Of a DNA stretch of 64,000 nt, positions 36,831-45,714 are shown piece after piece. The notes beneath the pieces were generated by a model, which was given only the letters and a program-made list of their open reading frames with translations, was not told the DNA's origin and searched no databases. Origin of the DNA: Stieleria magnilauensis (GTDB lineage Bacteria > Planctomycetota > Planctomycetia > Pirellulales > Pirellulaceae); the NCBI GenBank assembly GCA_007753675.1, contig CP036432.1, positions 7,132,233 to 7,196,232 on the forward strand, in the 5' to 3' direction. Every line of letters begins with the position of its first letter. The stretch's first letter is position 1. The translations under genes and the position numbers were made by a program.

Positions 36831-37386
36831 CGCTGGTGACCAGCGTTCAGACGATTCCCGCTCGCTGCGGAGCAGCGAAATGGGCGGCTAAAGCCTGCAC
36901 ACCAGCCAAACGTTGGTGTCCAGCCTTCAGGCGCATCCTACTCGCTGCTCCGCAGCGAAACCGGGCGGCGGTTGCCTGCACCCCAGCGCACGTTGGTGTC
37001 CAGCCTTCAGGCGCATCCTACTCGCTGCTCCGCAGCGAAACCGGGCGGCGGTTGCCTGCACCCCAGCGCACGTTGGTGTCCAGCCTTCAGGCGCATCCTC
37101 ACGCGCTGCTCCGCAGCGAAACCGGGCGGCGGTTGCCTGCACTCCAGCGCACGTTGGTGTCCAGCCTTCAGGCGCATCCTACTCGCTGCTCCGCAGCGAA
37201 ACCGGGCGGCGGTTGCCTGCACTCCAGCAAACGTTGGTGTCCAGCCTTCAGGCGCATCCCACTCGCTGCGGAGCAGCGAAATGGGCGGCTAAAGCCTGCA
37301 CACCAGCGCACGTTGGTGTCCAGCCTTCAGGCGCATCCCGCTCGCTGCTCCGCAGCGAAACCGGGCGGCGGTTGCCTGCACACCAG
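36831..37386 (-). repeat. tandem array B: 7 units of the same 80 bp repeat, minus orientation
   Basis: Read on the minus strand, units start at 37386, 37306, 37227, 37147, 37066, 36986 and 36905, spaced 79-81 bp. They match the units of 15246-16111: the ends are CTGGTGTGCAGG and GGCTGGACACCAAC, with the central TCGCTGC-loop-GCAGCGA and the right hairpin GCCTGAAGGC. Most units differ from array A in the left hairpin (GGCAACCGCC in place of GGCTTTAGCC), while two units keep the array A form. The last unit is more diverged. The first unit starts 21 bases after the sulfatase stop, in the direction of transcription. Confidence 0.95.
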
Positions 37387-37407
37387 CGCAGGTTGCGTCA
37401 CCCTCGA

Positions 37408-38835
37408 TTACCGATGGTCGCGGCACCAGTCTTTGGTGTGCACGCCGCTGCGGATTCGCCATTCACGCAACTCGTCGAGCAATCGCCGTCGGTGCAATTG
37501 AGCCGACGGCTCGTCCCAGAGGTTGTTCAATTCGTCGGGGTCGGCGACTAAATCAAACAGCTGGCCGTGGGGTTCGTCGAGAAAGTGGACCAGCTTGTGG
37601 GTCTTGTCACGAACCATCGTCATGAACTCACAACCGGTCAACACCGCATCTTTGACCTGTTCGCAATACACAAACGGGCGTCCTTGGAACGAGTCGGGGT
37701 TTTCCAGTGCACCGGCCAACGAGACGGCTTCCAGGTCCGGGGGCACGTCGACGCCGGCCCACTCCAGAATCGTCGGCCCCAAGTCCATCTGCTGCACCAG
37801 ACCGTCGACCCTCCGGCCCTGATCAAACCGGCCGGGTGCCCAGACGATCATCGGGACGCGGGTGATCTGTTCGTACATCGTCCACTTTTGGCTTTGGCCG
37901 TGGTCGGTCAAGCAGTCCCCGTGGTCGCTGGTGAAGATCACGATCGAGTTTTCTGCGTAACCGCCCGCTTCGAGTGCCGCCATGATCTGGCCGACCTTTT
38001 CGTCAATCATCGTCACGTTGGCCAAGTAATACGCGCGCTGACGCTGGCGCTGCTGTGGCGCCACGTCCAACGGCATCACCACCGAATCATGGTCGACCTG
38101 CGAATTGTGAACCCGCAACTCTTGGAGCGCCGGAGGTTGCCCGTCCAGTTCCTCTCGGGTGACTGGAATCAACGGCAAGTCCTGTTTCAGGTAACGTTCG
38201 GCATAGCGTGGCACCGGATCGTAGGGGGGATGCGGTCCGGGGAACCCGATCTGCAAAAACAGCGGGTCTTTCTTGGGCGTGGACTCGATCCACCATTTGG
38301 CCATGTCCCCGACGAAGAAGTCCGGGTGGGTGTCGTCGGGCAATTCCCAGTCGAACGCGCCGAGCGACTCGTTGTAATCGGGAAGTTTGCGGTATTGCTC
38401 GCGTTGCTGCTTGACCAGTCCGCGAAAGCGAAGCGCCTTGTCCCATTCGTCAAAGAAGTAGCGACCTTCCAGATAGCGGTCTTTGTTTTCGACGACAAAT
38501 CGCTCGTGAAAGCCCAGTTCGGTCAAAAACGGCCAGGTGTGCATTTTACCTATATTCGCACAATAGTAACCTGCGTCGTTGAGCCGCTCGATCCAACTCC
38601 TCCGCCAGCGATCGGCGTTTTTGAGGATTCCGGTCGTGTGGGGAAAGTATCCCTTGAACAGGCTGGCGCGGGCGGCGGCGCAGGATGCTGCGGAGACGTG
38701 GCACTGATCGAACGAGACGCCTTCGCGGACGAGTCGATCCAGGTGGGGCGTGTGAACGTGCGGATAACCCAGCTCCGCGATCGTGTCATAACGTTGCTGG
38801 TCGGTGATGATGAAGATGATGTTGGGGCGTTGCAC
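37408..38835 (-). CDS. sulfatase (type I, formylglycine-dependent)
   Basis: The enzyme would hydrolyse sulfate esters and has 475 residues from GTG 38835, so that RPNIIFIITDQQRYD follows directly as in most sulfatases. An in-frame GTG at 38925 gives 505 residues; no ATG exists. Cys52 in SCAAAR fits the CxAxR signal for conversion to formylglycine. Metal ligands include the DQQ aspartate and the IVIFTSDHGDCLTDHG region, and GFPGPHPPYDP holds a substrate-side histidine. No clear signal peptide is seen with either start. Sulfatases are abundant in marine planctomycetes, where they desulfate algal polysaccharides. The substrate is unknown. Confidence 0.92.
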   Translation of the reverse strand: MQRPNIIFIITDQQRYDTIAELGYPHVHTPHLDRLVREGVSFDQCHVSAASCAAARASLFKGYFPHTTGILKNADRWRRSWIERLNDAGYYCANIGKMHTWPFLTELGFHERFVVENKDRYLEGRYFFDEWDKALRFRGLVKQQREQYRKLPDYNESLGAFDWELPDDTHPDFFVGDMAKWWIESTPKKDPLFLQIGFPGPHPPYDPVPRYAERYLKQDLPLIPVTREELDGQPPALQELRVHNSQVDHDSVVMPLDVAPQQRQRQRAYYLANVTMIDEKVGQIMAALEAGGYAENSIVIFTSDHGDCLTDHGQSQKWTMYEQITRVPMIVWAPGRFDQGRRVDGLVQQMDLGPTILEWAGVDVPPDLEAVSLAGALENPDSFQGRPFVYCEQVKDAVLTGCEFMTMVRDKTHKLVHFLDEPHGQLFDLVADPDELNNLWDEPSAQLHRRRLLDELREWRIRSGVHTKDWCRDHR

Positions 38836-39076
38836 GTCGGCGAGTCTTCGTCGGGGGATTCGATGGGGACGGGAAAGGATCTGCGATGCAGCCTTATTGT
38901 CGAACGTGATCGCCAATCTTGCCACCGCAGTGCGGCGGGTCGGCAGGATTGGGATTCGACTTGAGGCGAAACGGAAATTTTTCTACTTTCGCGGGTCAGT
39001 CGACCGGACCGAGTAGTTTTCCGGGTCGATTCCCGCAACGCATGACCCGTGCGAACGATTCAAAGGAGTGATCGCC

Positions 39077-40903
39077 ATGGTTTCTACGAATAGGCAACGC
39101 AACATCCGTTTTGCCGTTGGCTCCGCCCTTCCCACCCAAGGCTTTTTTGCCGCCCTCGTTTTCTCTGCCGCGCTCTTCTGTTCGGCCGCTGTGTCCGTAT
39201 CGTCCGCGGTCGGCCAGCAAAGCAATTCGGTCGTCGCGGTGGTCAACGCCGATCCGATCACCCGCCAAATGCTTTCAACGGCAACCTTGGAACGTTACGG
39301 CGAAACGGTTTTGGACAACGTGATCGTCAACCGCCAGCTGATTCTGCAGGCCTGCAAAGACCGCGGTCTGGAAGTGACGCAAGCCGAAGTGGGACAAGAA
39401 ATCCAACGTTTGGCGACCAAGTTCGGCTTCAGCGTGCCGGACTATTTAGGTCTGTTGCAAGAAGAACGCGACATTGATCCGGGCCAATACGGCCGCGAAA
39501 TCGTGTGGCCGATGTTGGCACTGCGAAAACTGGTGGCCGATCAAGTGGAGCCGACCGAAGACGAATTCAATCGCGCGTACTTGGCCCAGTACGGCGAAGC
39601 GGTGAAGTGCCGGATGATCATGGTGGCCGACGAACAACGAGCACGCGAGCTGCACCAGCAAGCGACGACCACACCGGCTGCCTTCGGTGCACTCGCCAAA
39701 GCGCACAGCGAGGACGAGGTCAGCGCCAGCGTCGGCGGATTGATTCCCCCGATTCGACGCTACACCGGCGATTCCCGTCTGGAAGAAGCCGCATTTGCAC
39801 TGGCCAACGACCAAATCTCGCCCGTGATGCAATTGGCCGATCAATGGATTTTTCTACAAGCCGTTCGACGCATCCCGGCCACGACGCCGCCGATGACGGC
39901 GATGCCGACGATTCGCGAACAGATCAGCGACCGAATCCGTGACCAAAAGATGAAGGGTGCCGCGAGCGAATTGTTCGCGAAACTGCAACGGGACGCCAAC
40001 CTGGTGAAAGTCCTCGGCAACGCGGAGCTGATGCAACAGTACCCCGGCGTCGCGGCGATCGTGAACAACCAACGCATCAGCATCGCCCAATTGGCCGCCG
40101 AGTGTGTCAAGCGACACGGCAAAGACGTCTTGGACGGTGAGATCAATCGAAAGCTGCTGACCCAAGCCCTTTCCAAAGCCAAGAAGACGGTCGCCGAAGC
40201 GGATCTGCAAGCCGAGATCGCACGCGCGGCGAAAAGCTATGGCTACATCCGCAGCGATGGGTCAGCCGACTTGGCAGCCTGGACCGAATCGGTCACCAGC
40301 GACGGCGACACGACCTATGACATCTACGTCAAAGACGTCGTTTGGCCCAGTGTTGCACTGAAGAAGCTGGTCGAAGATCGCGTGGCCGTCACCGAAGACG
40401 ACATGCAGCAGGGCTTCGAATCGAATTTCGGTCCCCGCGTGGAAATCCTGGCCTGTGTCTTGAGCGACCAGCGGACCGCACAAAAGGTCTGGAAGATGGC
40501 CCGCGATAACCCGTCGGAAGAATTCTTCGGACGTCTGGCCGAGCAGTACAGCATCGAGCCGGTTTCGGCCAGCAACAGCGGCAAGGTTCCGCCGATCCGT
40601 AAGTACAGTGGCCAGCCAACGATCGAGCGTCAAGCGTTCGCACTCAAGCAAGGTGAACTCAGCGGGATCATCGCGACCGGTGACAAGTACATCATCATGA
40701 AGTGCCAGGGGCGGACCAAACCGATCGTCGCCGACATCGAAGCGGTTCGCAGCGAACTGGTTCGAGATCTGACGGAAAAGAAGTTCGCCGCCGAGATGGC
40801 CAAGGAATTCGATCGACTCAAGGACACCGCCCAAGTCGATAATTTCTTCGTCGCCGCCAAAGAGATCGCTTCGGTCGCACCTTCGGGACAATCGACTCGG
40901 TAG
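39077..40903 (+). CDS. exported peptidyl-prolyl isomerase with two parvulin domains
   Basis: ATG 39077 is chosen over GTG 39068 because AAAGGAG lies eight bases before it. The 608-residue protein has a signal sequence (GFFAALVFSAALFCSAAVSV). It then shows two SurA/PpiC-like halves. Each has a helical segment (VIVNRQLILQACKDRGL; EINRKLLTQALSKAKK) followed by a parvulin-type domain (AHSEDEVSASVGGLIPPIRR; QYSIEPVSASNSGKVPPIRK). The internal duplication is clear. Such proteins help fold exported or outer-membrane proteins. The catalytic parvulin residues are not all recognisable, so isomerase activity is uncertain. Confidence 0.88.
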   Translation: MVSTNRQRNIRFAVGSALPTQGFFAALVFSAALFCSAAVSVSSAVGQQSNSVVAVVNADPITRQMLSTATLERYGETVLDNVIVNRQLILQACKDRGLEVTQAEVGQEIQRLATKFGFSVPDYLGLLQEERDIDPGQYGREIVWPMLALRKLVADQVEPTEDEFNRAYLAQYGEAVKCRMIMVADEQRARELHQQATTTPAAFGALAKAHSEDEVSASVGGLIPPIRRYTGDSRLEEAAFALANDQISPVMQLADQWIFLQAVRRIPATTPPMTAMPTIREQISDRIRDQKMKGAASELFAKLQRDANLVKVLGNAELMQQYPGVAAIVNNQRISIAQLAAECVKRHGKDVLDGEINRKLLTQALSKAKKTVAEADLQAEIARAAKSYGYIRSDGSADLAAWTESVTSDGDTTYDIYVKDVVWPSVALKKLVEDRVAVTEDDMQQGFESNFGPRVEILACVLSDQRTAQKVWKMARDNPSEEFFGRLAEQYSIEPVSASNSGKVPPIRKYSGQPTIERQAFALKQGELSGIIATGDKYIIMKCQGRTKPIVADIEAVRSELVRDLTEKKFAAEMAKEFDRLKDTAQVDNFFVAAKEIASVAPSGQSTR

Positions 40904-40910
40904 CGTCAGA

Positions 40911-41010
40911 CCACTACCGCTAAGCTAACATCAATGCGTTGCCCGGACGCTGCCGCGAACCGGCTGATGTCAATCGATTATCAGCCGTTTGGCGCGAAGC
41001 CTACGGGCCC
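40911..41010 (-). repeat. dispersed ~100 bp repeat, copy 1 of 3
   Basis: On the minus strand this reads GGGCCCGTAGGC, GCGCCAAACGGCTGAT, ACATCAGCCGGTTCGCGG and TTAGCTTAGCGGTAGTGG in order, matching 54281-54384 and 59382-59487. CGGCTGAT and ATCAGCCG form an internal hairpin. It starts eight bases after the PPIase stop. Confidence 0.85.
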
Positions 41011-41160
41011 TCACCTGAGGAAGCAACGCTTCACTGAGCAGGAGTGAGATTGAGACAGAGCGAACGCTTCGTGCGTTGTCTCCATTGAGGAGGGGAAGTC
41101 GCGTGTTGACGGAAGGGCGCGAGGCCAATACCGCAAAATCGAGAAGCAAAATTAAACACC

Positions 41161-41653
41161 ATGGCTCCCCTCTCCCCCGATTCCTGACGAGCCTAAGCGA
41201 GTCAGGAATTGGGGGAGAGGGGCTGGGGGGTGAGGGGGAATCATTCTGTGCGCGGCTGCTGGATGACGGCGACGATGCGTTCTCGAAACCCGGTTGGATT
41301 TGGCGGGATGTCGTACGCTGGATTGCGAACTGCATCAAATCGACTCAGCAGAAATCAACGGTGTATCGCCCATCGGATGCTCACGTCGAAACTTTCCTCC
41401 GGCGCAACCACGATTGCGCGCCATCAGCTAAACCGAGTTTTCAAATTCATTCGATCGGCCGCGCTGATCACGAGCAAACCCGTTGGCCTTGTGATTGCAC
41501 CGTTGTCTGGTCATGCGGATTCCCCCTCACCCCCGGCCCCTCTCCCCCAAACAAGCCTCTACCCTTCGCAACGTTTTCGTTTACTAAAATCAGTTGGCGC
41601 GCATGATCAATCCGAATCGACCAAGAGGCTTGTTCAGGGGAGAGGGGAGCCAT
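41161..41653. mobile_element. MITE-like element with nested inverted repeats
   Basis: The ends are inverted repeats: ATGGCTCCCCTCTCCCC at 41161 and its complement ending at 41653. The left end is a hairpin with 22 bp arms (41167-41188 and 41201-41222, 21 of 22 paired), followed by GGGGAGAGGGGCTGGGG. The right end is a similar structure in reverse, beginning GATTCCCCCTCACCCCC at 41518, with 24 bp arms (41537-41560 and 41624-41647, 22 of 24 paired). About 270 bases of unique sequence lie between. I see no transposase gene. It occupies most of the 773-base gap before the aldehyde dehydrogenase gene. Confidence 0.65.
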
Positions 41654-41675
41654 TTTTGGGTAAGTCGCTTCTAGA

Positions 41676-43145
41676 ATGAGCCGTATGGATCGTTCGCACG
41701 ATCCACTCCACCCTTCGAAAACCACGCCGTGGTCGGATACAGTGGGTGGGATGTGGCAACAACTCTCTTCCCAAAAACGATGCCAAATCGTCGGCTCGGT
41801 CGCCGCGGCTCTCTGTGATCGATCCGACGAACTGATCCAGGCTTGCAGCTCCGATCAACGCACCGATCCGGTCGAAACGATCACCAGCGAGTTGCTTCCG
41901 CTCTGTGCGGCGCTGCGTTTTTTGGCCAAACGCGGCGCTAAGATCCTTGCACCGCGACGTGTCGGGATGTGGCGGAGACCGGCTTGGCTGATCGGCGTGC
42001 ATTCGGTCGTTCATCGTGTGCCGCTGGGCAAGGTGCTTGTGCTCGGCACATGGAACTATCCGCTGCTGTTGCCGGGCGTTCAACTGGCCCAGGCACTCGC
42101 CGCCGGCAATCGAGTTCTGCTGAAACCCGCCGTCGGCACCGAACAAGCCTCCACCATCCTGGTCGAGTGCTTTCATGCGTGTGGCGTCCCGGCTGATCAA
42201 CTGGTCTTGCTCGACTCGGATCCCTCCGCGGCGGTCGGTGCGATCGCCGATGGAATGGATTTGATCGTGCTGACAGGGGCTGCGGAGACGGGCCGAAAGG
42301 TGTTGCACGGCGCCGCGGACACGTTATCCGCTTCCATCATGGAACTGAGTGGCTGCGATGCGGTGGTCGTTTTACCGGGCGCTGACGAGCGGCGGTTGAT
42401 CGATGCGCTGCGGTTCGGATTGAGTTTCAACGGCAGCGCGACATGCATCGCGCCGCGGCGATTGATCCTGCCGCGCACCGAACACGACGCGATCCTCGAC
42501 CGGCTGCAAAAAACGCTTGCGGATCAACCACCGGTGATCGTCCACCCCGCGGCCCGTCAATCGGTCGCCGACCAGATTGCGAAAGCGTTGCAGGCCGGTG
42601 CGGTTGATCCGATGGGGCGATACTGCGAAACCACGCTGCGGGACGAGGGAACGATGTATCCGTTGCTGTTGGACCGGGTCTGTGAAGACCACGAGATCGC
42701 GTCAGCAGACATTTTCGCGCCGGTGCTGTCGGTGATCTGTGCCGATGACAACGATCACGCGATCCGACTGGTCAATGATTGTCCCTACCGGTTGGCCGCC
42801 AGCGTGTTCGGACCGAACTCGGCGGCCGCTGACGTGGCCACTCAACTGAATGTCGGAACCGTCACGATCAATGACTTGATCGCGCCGACGGCGGATCCGC
42901 GATTGCCGTTCGGCGGACGGGGGCAAAGTGGATTCGGGGTGACGCGTGGGCCGGAAGGCTTGCTGGCGATGACGGCAGCGAAGGTGATCAGCCGACGCCG
43001 CGGGCCGATCGCGCCGCATTTGCGGCCCCGCTCCGAATCCGACCAGCAGATGCTGCACGGTGTTTTGCAGGTCTTGCACGGCGGCGGAGTCCGAAAACGA
43101 CTCGCCGGGTTGCGGCGGATGGTCGGGGGCGTCAAAAAGACATAA
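41676..43145 (+). CDS. aldehyde dehydrogenase, likely carotenoid-aldehyde oxidising
   Basis: The 489-residue protein is an NAD(P)-dependent aldehyde dehydrogenase. It has the cofactor motif LGTWNYPLLLPGVQLAQAL, LTGAAETGRKVL as the GxTxxG-type loop, the general-base Glu in MELSGCDAVVVL and the nucleophile Cys in NGSATCIAPRRL. C-terminal LPFGGRGQSGFG is typical. Its position next to a CrtN-type desaturase suggests oxidation of a C30 carotenoid aldehyde to the acid, as in staphyloxanthin-like pathways; this is inferred from context. An ATG at 41685 is an alternative start. Confidence 0.9.
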   Translation: MSRMDRSHDPLHPSKTTPWSDTVGGMWQQLSSQKRCQIVGSVAAALCDRSDELIQACSSDQRTDPVETITSELLPLCAALRFLAKRGAKILAPRRVGMWRRPAWLIGVHSVVHRVPLGKVLVLGTWNYPLLLPGVQLAQALAAGNRVLLKPAVGTEQASTILVECFHACGVPADQLVLLDSDPSAAVGAIADGMDLIVLTGAAETGRKVLHGAADTLSASIMELSGCDAVVVLPGADERRLIDALRFGLSFNGSATCIAPRRLILPRTEHDAILDRLQKTLADQPPVIVHPAARQSVADQIAKALQAGAVDPMGRYCETTLRDEGTMYPLLLDRVCEDHEIASADIFAPVLSVICADDNDHAIRLVNDCPYRLAASVFGPNSAAADVATQLNVGTVTINDLIAPTADPRLPFGGRGQSGFGVTRGPEGLLAMTAAKVISRRRGPIAPHLRPRSESDQQMLHGVLQVLHGGGVRKRLAGLRRMVGGVKKT

Positions 43146-43216
43146 GCCACCCGTGCAAGCGCCGCAGGCTTCCTACCCGGCTATAGTCCAGCGTATCCAT
43201 CCAATCGAGAGCAAAG

Positions 43217-44806
43217 ATGATTGCAGCCGATTCCAAGAGTTTGAACGTCATTGTCGTCGGTAGCGGCCTGGCGGGTCTGTCGAGTGCTTGTGTGTTGGCC
43301 GCCCGGGGACATCGCGTGACCTTGTTGGACAAGAACGATTGGGTGGGTGGAAAAGCGGCCCAGCACTGCGCCGACGGCTACCGATTCGACATGGGGCCGA
43401 CGATCTTGACTGTGCCGAGCGTGTTGAAACGCGTCTTCGCCGAAGCCGATCGCAAGATGGAAGACTACTTGGAAATCTTGCCGCTCGATCCGCAATGGCG
43501 CTGCTTCTTTGAAAGCGATGGCAAGGGCGGCAAAGTCGAAGAAAACACGGTCCTGGACCTGGTCTCCAGCACGCCGGAGATGAAAGCCCGCCTGAAAGCG
43601 TTCACCGGCGGCGACGTCAATTCGGACGGCTATGAGAAATTCATCCAGTTGAGCGAACACCTGCACGGCGTCTCGGATCGGTTTTTCTTTTGGCGATCGA
43701 TCGGCGGTCTGGGGGACACGATGGACGTCGGCGGAGCGTTTTCGTTGAAAGTGCTCAAGGACGTGCTCTCGCTGAGGATGGGTAAAAGCGTCGCGTCGGT
43801 GGTGCGGTCACATGTCCCGGATGCCCGCGTCGCTCAAATGATGGACCACTTCACCCAGTACGTCGGCTCGTCGCCCTACGCTTCACCGGCCGTCCTGTGC
43901 AGCATCGCCCACATGCAAACCGAAGAAGGCATTTGGTATCCGGTCGGCGGAACCCGCGCGGTCCCCGAAGCGCTTTGCAAACTGGCCCTTGAACTGGGCG
44001 TCGAAGTCCGCACCGGGGTCGACGTGATGAGGATCCAAACCAGTGGCAATCGCGTCACCGGAGTGATCACGGCATCGGGAGAGACGCTGCCGTGTGACGC
44101 CGTGGTCAGCAACTGCGACGCCGTCCGAACCTACCGCGAACTGCTGCAAGACACGCCGCAATCGACGAAGTTTGAAAAGAGCAACACCTACTCCCCGGCC
44201 TGCAGCGGAGTCGTGTTGTACCTGGGGCTCAACCGACGCTACGAACAACTGCTGCACCACAACTTTGTGTTTTCTAAAGATCCCGAGCAGGAGTTCGAAT
44301 ACATCTACGATCGCGGCGAACCGGCGCCCGACCCGACCGCCTATGTCTGTGCCCCGGCAATCAGTGAGCCGGAGGTGGCGCCGCCGGGTTGTGAGTCGTT
44401 GTACATTTTGGTCCACACGCCTTACCTGCGCGAGCATCATGATTGGAAAAAGATGCTGCCGGAGTATCGCGAAGTGATTCTCGACAAGATGGAATCCTGC
44501 GCCGGGACGAAGGGCATTCGCGACGCGATCGTGCACGAATCGGCGTTGACGCCCGAGGGCATTCACAACCGGTATCGAGTGCTCAACGGTGCGATCTATG
44601 GGCTGGCCAGCCACGGCAAGTTTCTCGGCGCGTTCAAGCCGGGCAATCGCCGCAAGGATCTCCGTGGACTGTATTTGGCCGGCGGAGCTGCACACCCCGG
44701 CCCGGGCATGCCGATGGTGATGATGAGCGGCTGGATTGCGGCCGATTCGCTGGACCAGGATGTCCGCGGTGGCAAACTGACGCCGCTTCGATCCGGTACA
44801 ACTTGA
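43217..44806 (+). CDS. CrtN/CrtI-type carotenoid desaturase or oxidase
   Basis: The 529-residue flavoprotein has the FAD-binding GSGLAGLSSACVLAARGH motif and LDKNDWVGGKA, then FDMGPTILTVPSVL, all typical of phytoene/diapophytoene desaturases. The C-terminal FAD motif includes LYLAGGAAHPGPGMP. CrtN, CrtP and CrtI look alike, so the step cannot be fixed. With the neighbouring ALDH, acyltransferase and glycosyltransferase, a C30 route is more likely than a plain lycopene route. It starts 71 bases after the ALDH gene. Confidence 0.9.
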   Translation: MIAADSKSLNVIVVGSGLAGLSSACVLAARGHRVTLLDKNDWVGGKAAQHCADGYRFDMGPTILTVPSVLKRVFAEADRKMEDYLEILPLDPQWRCFFESDGKGGKVEENTVLDLVSSTPEMKARLKAFTGGDVNSDGYEKFIQLSEHLHGVSDRFFFWRSIGGLGDTMDVGGAFSLKVLKDVLSLRMGKSVASVVRSHVPDARVAQMMDHFTQYVGSSPYASPAVLCSIAHMQTEEGIWYPVGGTRAVPEALCKLALELGVEVRTGVDVMRIQTSGNRVTGVITASGETLPCDAVVSNCDAVRTYRELLQDTPQSTKFEKSNTYSPACSGVVLYLGLNRRYEQLLHHNFVFSKDPEQEFEYIYDRGEPAPDPTAYVCAPAISEPEVAPPGCESLYILVHTPYLREHHDWKKMLPEYREVILDKMESCAGTKGIRDAIVHESALTPEGIHNRYRVLNGAIYGLASHGKFLGAFKPGNRRKDLRGLYLAGGAAHPGPGMPMVMMSGWIAADSLDQDVRGGKLTPLRSGTT

Positions 44807-44889
44807 ATCAGCGATGGGACGGATTGCCGACGTGGGACGGACTACGAATCCGTCCCACCCACCCCAACACTATTGCCCCATCGGACACC

Positions 44890-45714
44890 ATGACGAAGGC
44901 TGATGTGCGAGAAACGCAAGGCGACCAATTGCTGGTCAAGAAACCGGCCGCCTGGTTCCTCGGCGGTTTCCACGCGTTCTTGCGACCGTACCTACGTCGT
45001 CACTTTCATTCCATCGCCATCGATCGGTCGACGCACCCGGCGGCCGACTTTGCCAGTGACGCACCGTTGATCGTCTACGCGAACCATCCTTCGTGGTGGG
45101 ATCCGTTGATCGCACATTTTCTGCACCGGACGCTGTTCCCCCAACGCCATTTCTTTGCACCGATCGATGCCGAAGCCCTGGAACAATACAGCGTCTTTGA
45201 AAAGCTCGGCTTCTACGGCGTTAAACTCTCCAGCACATCGGGGGCCGCGTCGTTTCTCAAGAAAAGCGTCTCGATCTTGAATCAACCGGACTCGGCCATC
45301 TGGATCACTCCCGAAGGCCGGTTCGCGGACGTGCGTGACCATGGCGCTGAATTGATGCCCGGCCTGTCGCACCTGTGTAAACGTTTCGACCATGCCGTCG
45401 CGCTGCCGTTGGCGCTGGAGTATGTGTTTTGGGAGGAACGGTTGCCCGTTTGCCTGATCTCGCTGGGCGTGCCGATGCGAACGGGAGACCATCCGCAGTG
45501 GTCCAAGCCGGATTGGGCCAAACACTTAGCCGGCGGGCTGCGCGACGCCCAGACGCGGTTGGCCGAATTGACCATCTCGCGATCATGCGAACCGTTCGAC
45601 AACCTGCTCAGCGGGACACGTGGAGGAGGCTGGGTGTACGATTCTTGTCGACGTGTCAAAGCGATGCTGACGGGCAAGTCCTTCAAGGCCGGTCACGGAG
45701 ACCATTTTCAATGA
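44890..45714 (+). CDS. PlsC-like 1-acyltransferase
   Basis: ATG 44890 gives 274 residues; the frame extends back to 44443 but would overlap the desaturase gene. The acyltransferase motif HxxxxD is present as NHPSWWD, and WITPEGRFAD corresponds to the second motif (EGTR-like). The enzyme would transfer a fatty acyl group to a hydroxyl. In this cluster it may esterify a glycosylated carotenoid acid, but a phospholipid role is not excluded. The glycosyltransferase gene overlaps its stop (ATGA). Confidence 0.87.
   Translation: MTKADVRETQGDQLLVKKPAAWFLGGFHAFLRPYLRRHFHSIAIDRSTHPAADFASDAPLIVYANHPSWWDPLIAHFLHRTLFPQRHFFAPIDAEALEQYSVFEKLGFYGVKLSSTSGAASFLKKSVSILNQPDSAIWITPEGRFADVRDHGAELMPGLSHLCKRFDHAVALPLALEYVFWEERLPVCLISLGVPMRTGDHPQWSKPDWAKHLAGGLRDAQTRLAELTISRSCEPFDNLLSGTRGGGWVYDSCRRVKAMLTGKSFKAGHGDHFQ

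Noticed and set aside
41076..41606. 176-residue open frame between the PPIase and ALDH genes
   Set aside because: It spans the inverted-repeat element and reads PLTPGPSPP-type repeat translation, typical of a palindromic repeat and not of a protein.
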